From: Juglans regia
Lineage: Eukaryota > Streptophyta > Magnoliopsida > Fagales > Juglandaceae
NCBI RefSeq assembly: GCF_001411555.2
Contig: NC_049901.1
Coordinates: forward strand, 12,658,681-12,722,680
Length of the DNA stretch: 64,000 nt
Reading direction: 5' to 3'
Positions 15,587-27,189 of the stretch are shown piece by piece; position 1 is the first letter of the stretch, and each line of letters starts with the position of its first letter. The notes beneath the pieces were generated by a model, which did no database searches, was not told the origin of the DNA, and saw only the letters and a program-made list of their open reading frames with translations. The position numbers and the translations under genes were made by a program.

Positions 15587-16349
15587 TGTAAGGGGGTTTT
15601 TCCCTCTATTGGCTAAAACAAACCCACGAGGGGCCACTGGGGAAGTAAGTCAAAGAGTCCGGCCGAGCTCAATCAAGCCCAACGACCCTCATCTGAAAGG
15701 AGTCAAAGGGCCTTTGTAGAGTACTAAGCCCATGAGCAAAATCTGCCCATGAGCAAAATTCACCCACGAAACAACTCACACATAGGGAAAGTGGATGGTA
15801 GAGGTAGATGAAACTCGTCACCTTGACACCACCTCGATGACAGGCTACCATCGGGAACCTACACAGACAGTTGGGCGAGAAAGAAGGAGAACCCGTGATC
15901 TCCTGACAGCGGGCATGAAGAGGTTTAACAGGGAACGCTTATAGGTAAAGTAAGTCAGGAATTCATGTTGCATTAATGGCGCTACTCCTCGGACTGCATG
16001 CTGCATTAATAACGTCGCTCCAGAAGTCACGCCGCATTAAAGAATTATAACTAAATGAATAGTGGAAAGGACATGGGTCTCTCGAAGTCAAGGACAAGCT
16101 GTCCCTACCAGAAACTTGGTACAAAAGTCGACCCTCAGGTACGAAAAACTCTCTTTGATCTCTCTAAGTTTACGTAGAAACTGCTAAGCAGATATACTGA
16201 TTTAATGATTTTGATATTGGAGACTCTCTGATTAGTGTGGTCACTATTAAGGCCTTCCACTCTTCATGTTTGTTTAAGTGTGCAGGTGAAAGCTTAAGAC
16301 CTCAGTTGCTGGAATTCGGCCAAAAAATGTGCAAAATACGACGTTAACA
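15587..16349 (+). mobile_element. LTR (about 760 bp) of the Tat-like element
   Basis: It starts TGTAAGGGGG, contains 'AACCCACGAGGGGCCACTGG', and ends 'ATACGACGTTAACA' at 16349. TG...CA ends, a purine tract immediately upstream and an abrupt return to AT-rich DNA downstream support an LTR. Its 5' LTR partner is not in the window. Confidence 0.5.
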
Positions 16350-17115
16350 ATAAATATATTTTTTGAAATTTTATTTTAATATGTATATAAAAAATTATAT
16401 ATATAGATTTTTTTCCTAAATAAAAACTCTCTTAAATTAGATTAGATGATTTTATTTAGATGAGATTTTTATATATAATTATTATCTTACAATTTACCAC
16501 AAAATTAAATATATATATTTTTTTTATAAAATTTGGCCCCATAAAAATGTCCGGTCCCGCGAGGACGTTGCTTCGCTAGTACACAGATTTTATAAGTTGT
16601 TATTTTTTGTTATGCAATGAGTTGAGGTAAATTATTAATTATAGTATTTTGTAGATATTATTGAAATAAGTATAATTTTTTTAAATTGAGATGTATTTAA
16701 TTTTTTAAATTAAAATATATAAAAAAATTGAGATAAATTTAACATTTTTAATAAAAAATTAAAAAAATAATATATTCCAACAACAACCAAACACAAATGT
16801 TTTGATGGAAGATTAAAGAAAAGTTAATCAGCCCTAAAACTATTTTACATTCTCAATCGTTTTAAAAAAGAGCTCCTTTAGGCTCACATTCTGTACAACC
16901 AACCACATTCCTCCACGTGGCACTCTACACATTTCCTCGCCAATTCCCCGCGAGAGGGACAGAGACGGAGCAAAAAGAATAGTTAAAAAAACCACGTTGA
17001 CACCATTTCCGGTCTTCTGTTACAGAGCCGCTCTGTAAAAAGACATCCTCGAATTCCGATTCTGCCCTCGACCATTTCCCACAACACCGGTTTTCCGGTC
17101 CCCTTCCTCCCACCC
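16350..17115. other. AT-rich DNA and upstream region of the ATXR5-like gene
   Basis: No coding region. The last 250 bp before 17116 become GC-richer and hold the presumed promoter and 5' leader (for example CCACGTGGCA at 16913-16922, a G-box-like CACGTG core). The start codon context CACCCATGGCTCC is good for a plant gene. Confidence 0.4.
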
Positions 17116-20100
17116 ATGGCTCCGGCGATCTCTTCCTCCTCGGCTAAACGGCTCATCCGCTTTAGCGGCTCCCTCCGACGAACTGAGGCTCCGCGCCTGC
17201 CGTCTTCGCCACTGTCCCCGACGCCGAAGAAGCTCAAGTCGATGGAAGAGGTAATGGCGAGGGCCCGGTACGCCGTGGTGGATCAAGCTGACTATGGCAG
17301 CGTCAGCTGCGAGCAATGCGGCTCCGGCGACCGTCCCGACGAGCTTCTCCTATGCGACAAGTGCGACAAAGGCTTCCACATGAAATGCGTGCGCCCGATC
17401 GTCGTAAGAGTTCCCATCGGATCCTGGCTTTGCCCCAAGTGCTCTGACCGCAGAAGAGTAAGAAGTAGGGATTTCTTTGTTTCTGCCTTTTTTGGTTATC
17501 CTTTTTGTGTTCTTTGATTGAGAAATGCGACAATGGTTTGCGTTTCTCTTGTATTTTTAGGCTTTTCTCAGAAAAAGATTATCGATTTCTTTCGGATTAA
17601 GAAGTGCTGTGATAAGAAAGACAAATTTTCGTCACCTCTAGGTAAAGTTTTATTGCTTTCATCTATTTTCGAGATCATCATAATCATTGTCTTCGTCATT
17701 GTCATCGAAATTTGTGTTACCTCTACCCTTGTTCTTCGTGATTTTATTTTTGATATTTAATAATTGGTATTGAACTCGATCTTTGTTCATTTTTTTCTTA
17801 ACCATTTTAGTTGAACTTGTTTCGGGGTTCATGATTCTTATTCTAAGAGAAGACGAAACGAACCAGTTGCTTCAATTGAGGGGAAGAATCTTATTAATAC
17901 TCAATTTAACATTTTGAATAAAACACAATGTTTTTTAAGAGTATTTGGAAAATGATCATGTCAATAGAATTCTTTTTAAAAATAAAATATCTCCAGAATT
18001 TTGTAAATCACATTGAGAGTGTTTTTGCATGGAAATTATCTTTAGGATGCAGGATACTCTTACCATAATTGGAAATGCTGGTTTCCGTGCATGTGCTAGA
18101 TAGGAATTATGGATAGAAATGACACTTTTTTTTAAAAAAATTTCAGTCCTTTGTTTGGGTATATAATGAGGGTATTTCTCCTTCCAATCATCAACCAACC
18201 TGGATGATGGTGGGATACAATCTCAATGCAGCTAATTGTCATATTTGGCGTTTTCATTCGCATTATTCCTTACCAAATCTGAAAAGTAATATATGGAGCT
18301 CTCTGAGGTCTTGTATTAAATGAGTAATAATTCATTTTGATACGATCCTAATTGTAGGATAATATATTCTAGTCAATCAACCTGTCGTATTATAAAGCCT
18401 ATGAAATGCACTGTGTATTCACAAACTTGAAAAGCATTAACCACATGACCTGTGAACTTCAACTCCTTGATTCAATTACTGAATTCATGGATAATATATA
18501 CTAGGAAACATCATATTATCAAACTTTAACCTCATAGGCATTTTCACTTTTGTAGCTAAGCATATACTTTTCCCAAAAGAAATCTTTCTCCCTCTACATG
18601 TGGGTGCATATGCATGTATCAATTTGTGTAAATAACATGCCCCTATGCCTTAAAAAGGTTAGGGGGTCTAGTATACATTTGTTTTCCTCGAATACTTTTC
18701 CTTGTCGTATGGCATTTGTTGGTCTCCTTAAAGGGTCAAAATGCCACCTCATTTGGTTTGAAAACCCATCTCGTGCTTCCATTGAAAAAATAAATAAAAG
18801 GGAAAAGACAACTTCCTTTGGAGCCACTAAAATCATATGACCCTCTGAGCATTTTATAGGCCAAGAAGTTAACAAAAAGAAAAAAAAAAAAAAGAAAAAA
18901 AGAAGAAGAAGCTTTTGGAGCTTCATTAAGTTCATACTGAATTGAAATAGTGCAGTATTAAATAAACTCAGGGAAAATACACTTTGCACCCTCTAACTAC
19001 TAGGCAATTTACACTTTGCACAAAAAATTTTAAAATTGACACATTACACTTTGAAATACCAAAAATGAAAAATATAGCACGCTTAGGCATTGCTCTTGTA
19101 TATCCCCCGTATACTTGGGCTCTTGCCTATTCTTATGATCAATACAATTTTCTTTACCAATAAAAAATATACCAAAATTGAAAAATAGCATGGTCGTCCA
19201 ATTATGGCCATTAAGATGAATAAGAAATCGGTGATGTAATATAATCATGATGGTCAGTTCTTAACAAAGGGTACACATTGCAACCTTTTTGTAGTTTGAG
19301 GGTGCAGTATGTTAGTTTTGGTTGTTTGGGGTGCAAAAATGTAAAATGTTTGGTAGTTGTATGGTGCAAAGTTTATTTTTTGCAATTAACTATTATGCGA
19401 ATTGCAAACTCAATGAATCCATCCATCACATGATGAATCCAGCATCATATTCTTTCATCACAAGATTGAACATGATATAAATATTGTGTTCAGTTTCAAG
19501 GAAAAAAGGGGTGTGCGTGTGATTGAGGGTTATAAGATACATGAGAGTAGGTATGGTTTTTATATGGTTCGATGAAGCAGAAAGGTCTCTACATAGCTTC
19601 TTCAGGATAGGCTTTTAGAGTTTATAGCAATTCCAAATTGGCTGCAAAAATTAGTGTTTAACAATGATGATTTGATGACAAGATTTTAACTAAGTTTCTT
19701 GATATAGGAGCAAATATGAAATTTCTTTTTATTATCTTAATAAAAGTAGATGAGACTGCTTGGGAATGGGGAAATTTGAAGTTGGTAAAGCAGGTTTTGT
19801 TGAATGAATAGCATTGATCACTGTTAATGATTGCAATTGATGCTTTTCTTATATTTATTAGTGGCTTCTAGATACTAGGAAGCGCAGGAGACGTTCAGGA
19901 TCATTGGTTTTGCACAAGAAAAGGAGGAGACTGTTACCATATATTCCATCAGAAGATCCTGCCCGAAGGCTGAAACAAATGGGTTGCCTTGCTTCTGCCT
20001 TAACAGCACTGCAGATGGAATTCAGTGATGATCTCACTTACATGCCTCGCATGGCTCCTAGATCAGCAAATCAGGCGAAGTTTGAAAGTGGTGGAATGCA

Positions 20101-21046
20101 GGTTTGAACTAGAAATTCTCTTTTACTTTTGTTTGCCATTTGACTTTTTGGCTCTCCTTATTGGGACTCAATGGTAATTATAGCTTTACCATCTAGCGTG
20201 TTAGTTATAGTTTTCCCCTTTTCTATTAGGTTCTATCCAAAGAAGATACTGAGACCTTGGAGCAGTGCAGAGCTATGTGTAAAAGAGGCGAATGCCCTCC
20301 CCTTATTGTAGTTTTTGATTCATGTGAAGGGTACCTTTATCTTGAACTCTTTTGTAGACCTCACAACTGTCTATCATACCTGCATATTGAGTAGGTTCAT
20401 TGTGATCTTGTGATGTAGTTTTACAGTAGAGGCTGATGGTCAGATTAAGGATATGACATTTATTGCTGAGTACACAGGCGACGTGGATTATCTTAAGAAC
20501 CGGGAACATGATGATTGTGATAGTATGATGACCCTTATCTTGGCAACCGACCCATCTAAAAGTCTGCTTGTTTGCCCTGATAAACGTGGGAACATTGCAC
20601 GCTTTATCAATGGCATTAACAATCACACTCTGTAAGCCCGATCAACCTAACTCATTTGTCCACATTTTGGCCGAGTAAAAAAAAATCTATATTCTATAGT
20701 TTTAATTATGCGACCTCTTCGATTGCTTTTGGGCTAAAATTTTCTTTATGAACAAACCAGCTTGTCCACTGTAAACTCCAATGAACTCCACAAAATTAAA
20801 TTCTCTTGTTTCCTTGTTTTAAGATTTACCTTTGAGTTGAGACTATTTAAATCCCCTTTGCTTAAAATGAATCCGATTCTTTGCAGGGAAGGTAGGAAGA
20901 AGCAGAATTGTAAATGTGTGAGATACAGTGTTAATGGTGAATGCCGAGTCTTTTTGGTTGCCACTCGTGATATAGCTCAGGGCGAAAGGCTATATTATGA
21001 TTATAATGGATATGAGCATGAATACCCTACTCACCATTTTGTCTGA
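17116..21046 (+). CDS. ATXR5: PHD-SET histone H3K27 monomethyltransferase (ATXR5/6 type), 6 exons
   Basis: Exons: 17116-17464, 17561-17641, 19872-20101, 20230-20330, 20419-20631, 20887-21046; 377 aa. The PHD finger spans residues 65-109 with the full C4HC3 set (C65, C68, C80, C83, H88, C91, C106, C109). It is followed by a PCNA-interacting peptide QKKIIDFF (120-127), the basic KKRRR segment and a C-terminal SET domain. The SET domain shows ARFINGINNH (N322, H323) and LYYDYNGYEHEYP near the end. The family monomethylates lysine 27 of histone H3.1 during replication and keeps heterochromatin silent. Length and the SMEEVMARARY segment before the PHD finger favour ATXR5 over the shorter ATXR6. 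The donor of intron 1 (A|GTAGGG) was chosen because it keeps RRVRSFSQKK in frame; a donor at 17458 paired with a later acceptor is possible and would drop a few residues. Intron 2 (2.2 kb) contains a MITE. No frame breaks are seen. Confidence 0.93.
18966..19390. mobile_element. MITE with ~45-bp inverted ends in intron 2 of the ATXR5-like gene
   Basis: The left end 'AATACACTTTGCACCCTCTAAC' and the right end 'GTTGTATGGTGCAAAGTTTATT' are inverted copies. A second nested pair, 'TTACACTTTGCACAAAA' and 'GGTGCAAAAATGTAAAATGT', lies inside. The middle is non-coding and has been entered by a LINE-like tail (19081-19165). Class not determined. Confidence 0.65.
19081..19165 (+). mobile_element. LINE/SINE-like 3' tail nested in the intronic MITE
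   Basis: 'TTGCTCTTGTATATCCCCCG' followed by 'TATACTTGGGCTCTTGCCTA' and 'ATACAATTTTCTTTACCAAT', then AAAAAATA, is typical of the 3' end of a plant non-LTR retroelement. It is related to 4141-4215 (opposite strand). Confidence 0.5.
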
Positions 21047-24000
21047 GATATCATAGAGATATTGCTGTCTAACAATCCTATAAAAAATGGGATGTAATTA
21101 TGGATCCCAATAGATCCTTTCCTTTTGCCATTTTTTCAAAGCTTACTCATTGTTTTTTTTTTGTTTTTTTTTTTTCAGAGCAACAGTTTTCTTCCAAAAT
21201 TAGTCATGGGCTATTCATTGTAATTTTTGATGTAGAGCGGGCCCATTATGTGGCCATGAGAGACATAGAGTAGGCAAGGAAGATTTACCTTGAACTTGGC
21301 ATGTGAAGAAAATTAGATGCCTTGGCAATATATTTAGGAGGAAATGCCTTTGTAATACAGTTTTCAATGAAAGTTTTTACCTTTTTGCCCACTGTATGAT
21401 TTTCATTTCATTGCTATCAAGTTAGTTTATGGATAACGTGTATCCTTTATCTTTCGTCTCTCTTTTTGTTTTTATCTTCACTCCCCTCAGTAGACAGTAA
21501 AATGTCTGCTTGAGATGCTAATCCATTGCCACCAGAGATATGCATAAGAATAATGTGAAAAGAACTGTTATTATTAAATCCTTTCCAATTAAGTGACGCA
21601 GATTCTTGCAGTCACAAAGCAAAGGTGATGCAGTTTGACCCTTCATATTGATATGACGTATTGGCACGTGTCATTGGAATTGTATTCAGTGTGTTATTGC
21701 AGAGATCTTTACTTTTTCATCATCAGGTCATGCTGGTCTTGGCTTCTCATAACATATTAAAAAGGTGAAAACTTTCCCCTGATTAAACCATGCATTTATC
21801 TGAACTGTTCTTTGTCGGAGGTCTTCTGGAGGTTATGCTTTCTACTTATGGCTTCCGTTGATTGCTTTAGTCTTTTTACACAATTGTTCTTCACTTGTCA
21901 TCACACTACAATTTTTATGGTTGTTGCTGGTTTAGGGCCAGTGTGATTCACGTGTTAGCAACAAAGATATAGTACTGATCATAAAAAAAAAGAGATATTG
22001 TACTGCACAACACCCCTTTTCTTCTTTTTGGTATCTCATGCTGCACTAGGGTGAATGTAGGCTCTTCTTTTGTTGGAATCAGTCTAAAATCCATGGACGT
22101 AACTCCGTTTTTTGGTGGTCTTTGTGAGAGATCTTGTGACATTACTTCTGATCTGGTTTCTTGGGCCATTGCATCTATTATCTGTTACTGTTTCCACTTA
22201 TAAAAAAAATAAAAAATTATCTGTTACTGTTTCCAGTTTTCTGCTTTGGGTTATTTGTAAATTCCGTTGTGTGCTTTATGTTGAATCTAGGAGATAGTTT
22301 GGTACCTTGTTGCTTGTTTTGGATGCCTAGGCTTATAAATCAAGCTTTTGTAATTCATCGGACTACAATTGCTTAAATTATCATTTGCTTTAGTTGTCTA
22401 CACCCACTTGACAGTTTCTTTTCTTTTTCTTTTGTTTTTCGGCAAAGAGACTTCAATGTGGAGTCTCAGAAGCCCCAAAGACAGCATAGGTAACACCTAA
22501 ACTATGTCCTTGCTTTCTACTGCACAGCAGAAATGTGGAAAACCAAATCCCATGCCCTCTGCAGTGTGGGTTTAAAATATCTGTACGAGGTAGTGTGACA
22601 TATGATGTAGTAGTAGTGTGAGCCTTAAGAAGATCCAGTGAACTGCAATTGGGCTTATGTGAAGGAATGAGTTGCTCAAATCAATTATGACATCAGATTC
22701 AGTTAGGGAATGAAGTAATAGTACTACTTCCTTTTTGATGAGCTTGCCATTGAATGTATACGGCCTGGAGGAATATTTATTAAATTAATGGTCATTGGAA
22801 CAGTGATACTACTCATGGTGGGTTTTGTATGATTCAAAGCCTCTTGATGTAAATTGATGAATATTTTGCCTCCTTGGGTTGAAGATTTGATTTTATGCTT
22901 TTCATTGGTTCTCTTTTTCTCTAAGACAAAAGAAGGGTAATTTCTTGTATCCCTTTATATTTGTTAAGGATATGGGCGGAGGAGGTGGAATGGCATCTCT
23001 GACTTCCAAAGTTAAACAGCATTGTTCGAGAAACACAAAGATGAGTTGGTTTTAGTTTTTATCCCAGGAAATGCATAGGATGTGCTTCTGCACACGAAGG
23101 TTCTGAGAGAGGCCATTGATGGTGACCAATCAATCTGCATTCCAATTCTCCACAGGGTTTAATAATTTGCACTAAACATATTAGTTTCAATAGGTTACTT
23201 TTTCTAGATGACTGCAAGGTCAACAACTGGATCTCATAGTGCAGCTCTTTCTTTGTGCCATCACAGTGAATTTGTTCTTTATTTGTTTGATAGTTTGTAA
23301 GTAAAATTGTATATTAAACTGAGCCTCCTTTGCTTCGTTGCAAAACTTTTTTGGAAAATAATTTTCCTGATTTCTTGGTGTTTGGATGCGCTTTAAGTCT
23401 CCCTTAAATTATTCGTCCCCTTGGTATTGTTTCCAGCTATGTCTATTTCTGACATATCGATGTTACTACTTACTGGTCAGTTGATGAATAGGAACTGCAA
23501 TTATTCTTTTGCATAAACCAATGGAGACTCAAGGTTAAGAATGGTCCTGTGGAGACTACGATGAACAAGATAGAGAGGCCAAGTCTTTCATTGCAGTTGC
23601 GAAATATAAAATGGCAGCACAATATCTATATGACTAAGGTCAGCAATACGAATCTTAATTTATTACAATCCGAAAACTCAAGTACTGTTACTCCTCACTT
23701 GTACAATTACTAGTCTTTCTGACAAGCGGACAAGCCATCTTAATTGCTAATTCAATCACCTGTCTAGTGCCTATACTCATCCCATCAACTTATCCTTCAG
23801 CAATTACCATAATTGCTAATTCAATCACCTTGCTCATTTCATCGTCTGTTTGCATTCATTATCTGCCATTATGTTGTTGTATCTATGCAGATTCCATTGT
23901 GTTTCTTGAAGCTAATAAGGACCCTTTTGATCTTTCTTCTTCTCTCTAAAATTATCATACCATGACTCAAGAGTGAACACGTACTGCTGTAGCTTTGAAT

Positions 24001-25415
24001 ATCTCTTTTCTCTTGTTACTTCTTTTTAATCAACGACGTCAGATTAATTAGTTCATCATTCCTCACATAATAATAATAATAATAATAAAATGAAACACGG
24101 AAGGGACCTTGCTTTAACCTTAGATTAGATGCTCTGATTTTACAGACTAATATGTTGTTTCTAGTCACGCTAAGATCAGCACATTCTTCTTGTACTCAGG
24201 TGGGTTGGCAGTTGAGTCTCAAATCTGCAATCTGAACCTCTAGCAGCCTTAACATTGCTTTCTACAACTACTCTAAAACAGGTCTGTAGGGTGGGATGTT
24301 GAATACTATAAAAGATTTGATCGTCTCAATTAATTTGGTAGCTCACGATCCGACACACTTTAGTTTTTGAAAATGTTCAAAAGTAGTTACAACAGGGCTT
24401 GGCATTGAGCAAACTTTTTCTCTTTTCTGAAATAAGATAACATTATAGTATAGAGATTATAATACATTCATTGTAATTATTCAAGAGTTCCACATGGCTA
24501 GCAGACTCGTATTATGCCTTTTGATTTGCATTCATTCATCTATCCAAAATCATAATATCTAGCAATGACACTTTACACCTTTGATTTGATTTCCTTTTCT
24601 CTTTTCATAATGTTCTCTTTTTTGAATTGGGATCGGGAAATTTCTACTTTTCATTGGGAATGATGTTTATTGAAGAAAAGTGCTGAAAATTTGTATGCCT
24701 ATACCGTACCACAAGACAACATTTGGTAGTGGAAAGTCCAGCGATTCCATGTAAACTTCCCCACTAGAGCATATTATTTAGGAAAGGACTAGCAATATGG
24801 TTTCGTATGATGATTTGTTATGATTTGTTACAAGTTGATAGGACGGCCTTTGTTTGTGGAGAAAATATCTCATTTCCATGCATAAAAAAACACACAAGGA
24901 GATGTAGATGAATTCCATCTTTTCTTTTCTGCACAGAGTGCTGTTGCTCCCGAGCAATGTTAGTATCATCAATATTGCTACAAGGGAGCAGTTAATTGTT
25001 GTAGGAATTGATGTGTTATAGGAATGGTGCGCCTGAAGTGCTGGACAATAGTTTTGAAGATAATCTTATTGATAAATTTACAGGCACCCAGAGATTGTTA
25101 GGAAATAAGCGTGCCTTTTTCTATGGTATCTAGTACAAAAACAAGATAAGATTTATAACTTGGATTGATATTTGGGGTGTATACCAAAATCCCATTGGTG
25201 GGTTTGTCTGTCCCTCAGAAGCTCACATATGAAGACTGAAGTATGCTAGTACATGCTGAAAAAGAAAGCCTTATAGACTCAAAACAGTCATCTCTCTAAT
25301 CCTTGAACTGCTTTAACCCAGTTGGGCCCTGAGTTATACTTGATGATCATCATGCACCCAGGTTTAGTTACACCTTGGATAAGCTTATAAACTAGAAAAA
25401 TCTAAGAAGAAGGAA
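21047..25415. other. 3' UTR of the ATXR5-like gene, then unannotated intergenic DNA
   Basis: The first 320 bp (to about 21370, 'CAATGAAAGT') are probably 3' UTR. The remaining 4 kb is moderately AT-rich with no frame that resembles a known protein. Small features are a 20-bp retroelement tail with a 19-bp target duplication at 22178-22235 and an (AATAAT)n tract near 24070. A host gene with very short exons cannot be excluded. Confidence 0.5.
22178..22235 (+). mobile_element. Extremely truncated LINE/SINE insertion with 19-bp target-site duplication
   Basis: TTATCTGTTACTGTTTCCA occurs at 22178-22196 and again at 22217-22235. Between them is only 'CTTATAAAAAAAATAAAAAA', an A-rich tail. A direct duplication flanking a poly-A tail is the signature of target-primed reverse transcription with almost complete 5' truncation. 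Confidence 0.75.
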
Positions 25416-25537
25416 TGAAAGAAAATCAACATACATGCATGGTATTCTGCTTTGAATGCCAGTCACTTTGGTAAAGTGAAAGAAAATCAACATACATGAA
25501 TGGTATTCTGCATTGAATGCCAGTCACTTTGGTAAAG
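25416..25537. repeat. 61-bp tandem duplication
   Basis: Units 25416-25476 and 25477-25537 both read 'TGAAAGAAAATCAACATACA' through to 'CCAGTCACTTTGGTAAAG', with two mismatches. Confidence 0.92.
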
Positions 25538-25584
25538 AAATGATATCGACAAGAAATTTTTTTCTCATCAGCCACTATTCACCA

Positions 25585-25680
25585 TCCCACACCCCACACT
25601 CTATGAAAAACACCCCTACACCCTATGAAAAACACCCCCACACCTTGTGAAAAAGTTATAGGTGTGGAGTGTGAGAGTGA
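25585..25680. repeat. Short minisatellite (~22-bp unit)
   Basis: 'ACACCCTATGAAAAACACCC' type units occur about three times (ACTCTATGAAAAAC, ACCCTATGAAAAAC, ACCTTGTGAAAAAG). The flanks 'CACACCCCACACTC' and 'GGTGTGGAGTGTGAGAGTG' are partly inverted, so this may be the core of a small foldback element. Confidence 0.55.
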
Positions 25681-27149
25681 ATAATAGCTGATACATAACA
25701 TTCATCTTCTTATTCTTCTTCAGTTGGTTTCTTTACCTTACTTGGTTTCTTTACTCCTTGCAAATTCTAGTATCCAGAGTCTGTTATGTGGAGTCGATGT
25801 GCATGTCAGTTCAGGACGATCCACATCCTATCCAAATTAAACAATTTCAGGGGTAAATAACTAAGTTTTCTATTTCCCCCTATTAAGAACCATGCAATTT
25901 TTCCCCGTGTCCTTTGTCATTTTGGAGGACTATTTTTCTTTTCTTTTCTTTTCTTGCCCACCTCCTTTCTCCTCTCCCTCTGGTTTTAAAATTTCGAATC
26001 TTTAATTTTCTTTATTAAGTTAATCATCTCAAACCCAATCATCCCATTCGTTTTCTACTTGAGCCTTGGCAGTAGGCTCAGATAGTCTACCATATATCTG
26101 AGCCAACTGCCAAGGACCAGATTCTTGAAACTATTCCCCTCTCCCCCCGTTTTGGTGGCTTTTTCACACTTCAAATGATCATTGACTCTGCTTCCTATCC
26201 TAATCACACATTCAACTCTCATCATCTTTGCATGTGGTCAAACTTCATAATTCAGTTTCCCAAATTGAATTAGCAATAAAACTTATTTTCTACATCAACT
26301 CAAGTTATTCACTCAACAAATATCTGGGTTTGCCATTGCCAGGGGTTAAAGGCAATACAATTCCCATATTCCTCAGCATGCATCTCCTAATGTACAAGAT
26401 GGTTGAGTAAAAAAAATATATATATAAATATATTTCCTTAGAATGCTTGATTAGATATTTATGGGCGGCTAGCACAGTTCAAGTTCCACAAAGACACACT
26501 TAGTGCATCAATCTCAGGTATCATATCTCACTTGATTTAACATGTCTCATAATCTGATAGGTACCTCTTGTTGGAATGTTTGCCACTAACTCTGGTATTT
26601 TGATTTTGCAAAATTTAGGTTGTGGGATTCACCTTCCCCACAGTTCCATCCAACTCATATCCTAACCTAATATTCAACACATTAAAGAATATAACACTCA
26701 ATGCTCTCAAACTATCACATCTTCTATAATGTGCCATGAAAATATTTCCTCGTCACATTCATTATTATAGAAGAATAATTTAGTCATTTCAGCTCTTAAA
26801 AAAGAATGGAAAGTGCATATTACAATTAAAATGCCAAAACTCTTAACTAGGTTGATTAGTCTCCAAGTGATAGGCATCAAGAAGTAATAAATCATCAATC
26901 AATAAACACCAGCAGCTAGCTGTGACAATATGTATATGGTGTGTTCTGAACTTTAATTTGTGAATACAAAGTAAAGCTGAGAAAGAAAAAACCAATATAA
27001 TAGACAAGGGCCGAGAACTTTTGCACTTTGTTTGATCTCCAATCAATTCTAGCTTCAGCAAATACACCTTAGCTTGCTTAAAAATCCATAAAAAACACAA
27101 CATGACTCGCCAGGCCAGTACGCCAAAGGATATTAATACACCTGATCAG
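25681..27149. other. Intergenic DNA left of the first CACTA element
   Basis: No coding region recognised. It contains the hairpin at 26064-26115. AT-rich, with no strong repeat structure otherwise. Confidence 0.5.
26064..26115. repeat. Near-perfect 21-bp hairpin with 10-nt loop
   Basis: CCTTGGCAGTAGGCTCAGATA (written as CCTTGGCAGTAGGCTCAGAT plus A; 26064-26084) pairs with 26095-26115 with a single mismatch. Position 11 of the arm is the mismatched base. It is too short for a typical plant microRNA precursor but could be part of a small-RNA hairpin or the end of a decayed foldback element. Confidence 0.7.
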
Positions 27150-27189
27150 GTATGGGTTTTTGCATTTTTTTTTCCTTGCTAAAATATAC

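Noticed and set aside
17303..17533. Minus-strand and alternative frames across ATXR5 exon 1
   Set aside because: Shadows of the PHD-finger exon; no domain and no start context.
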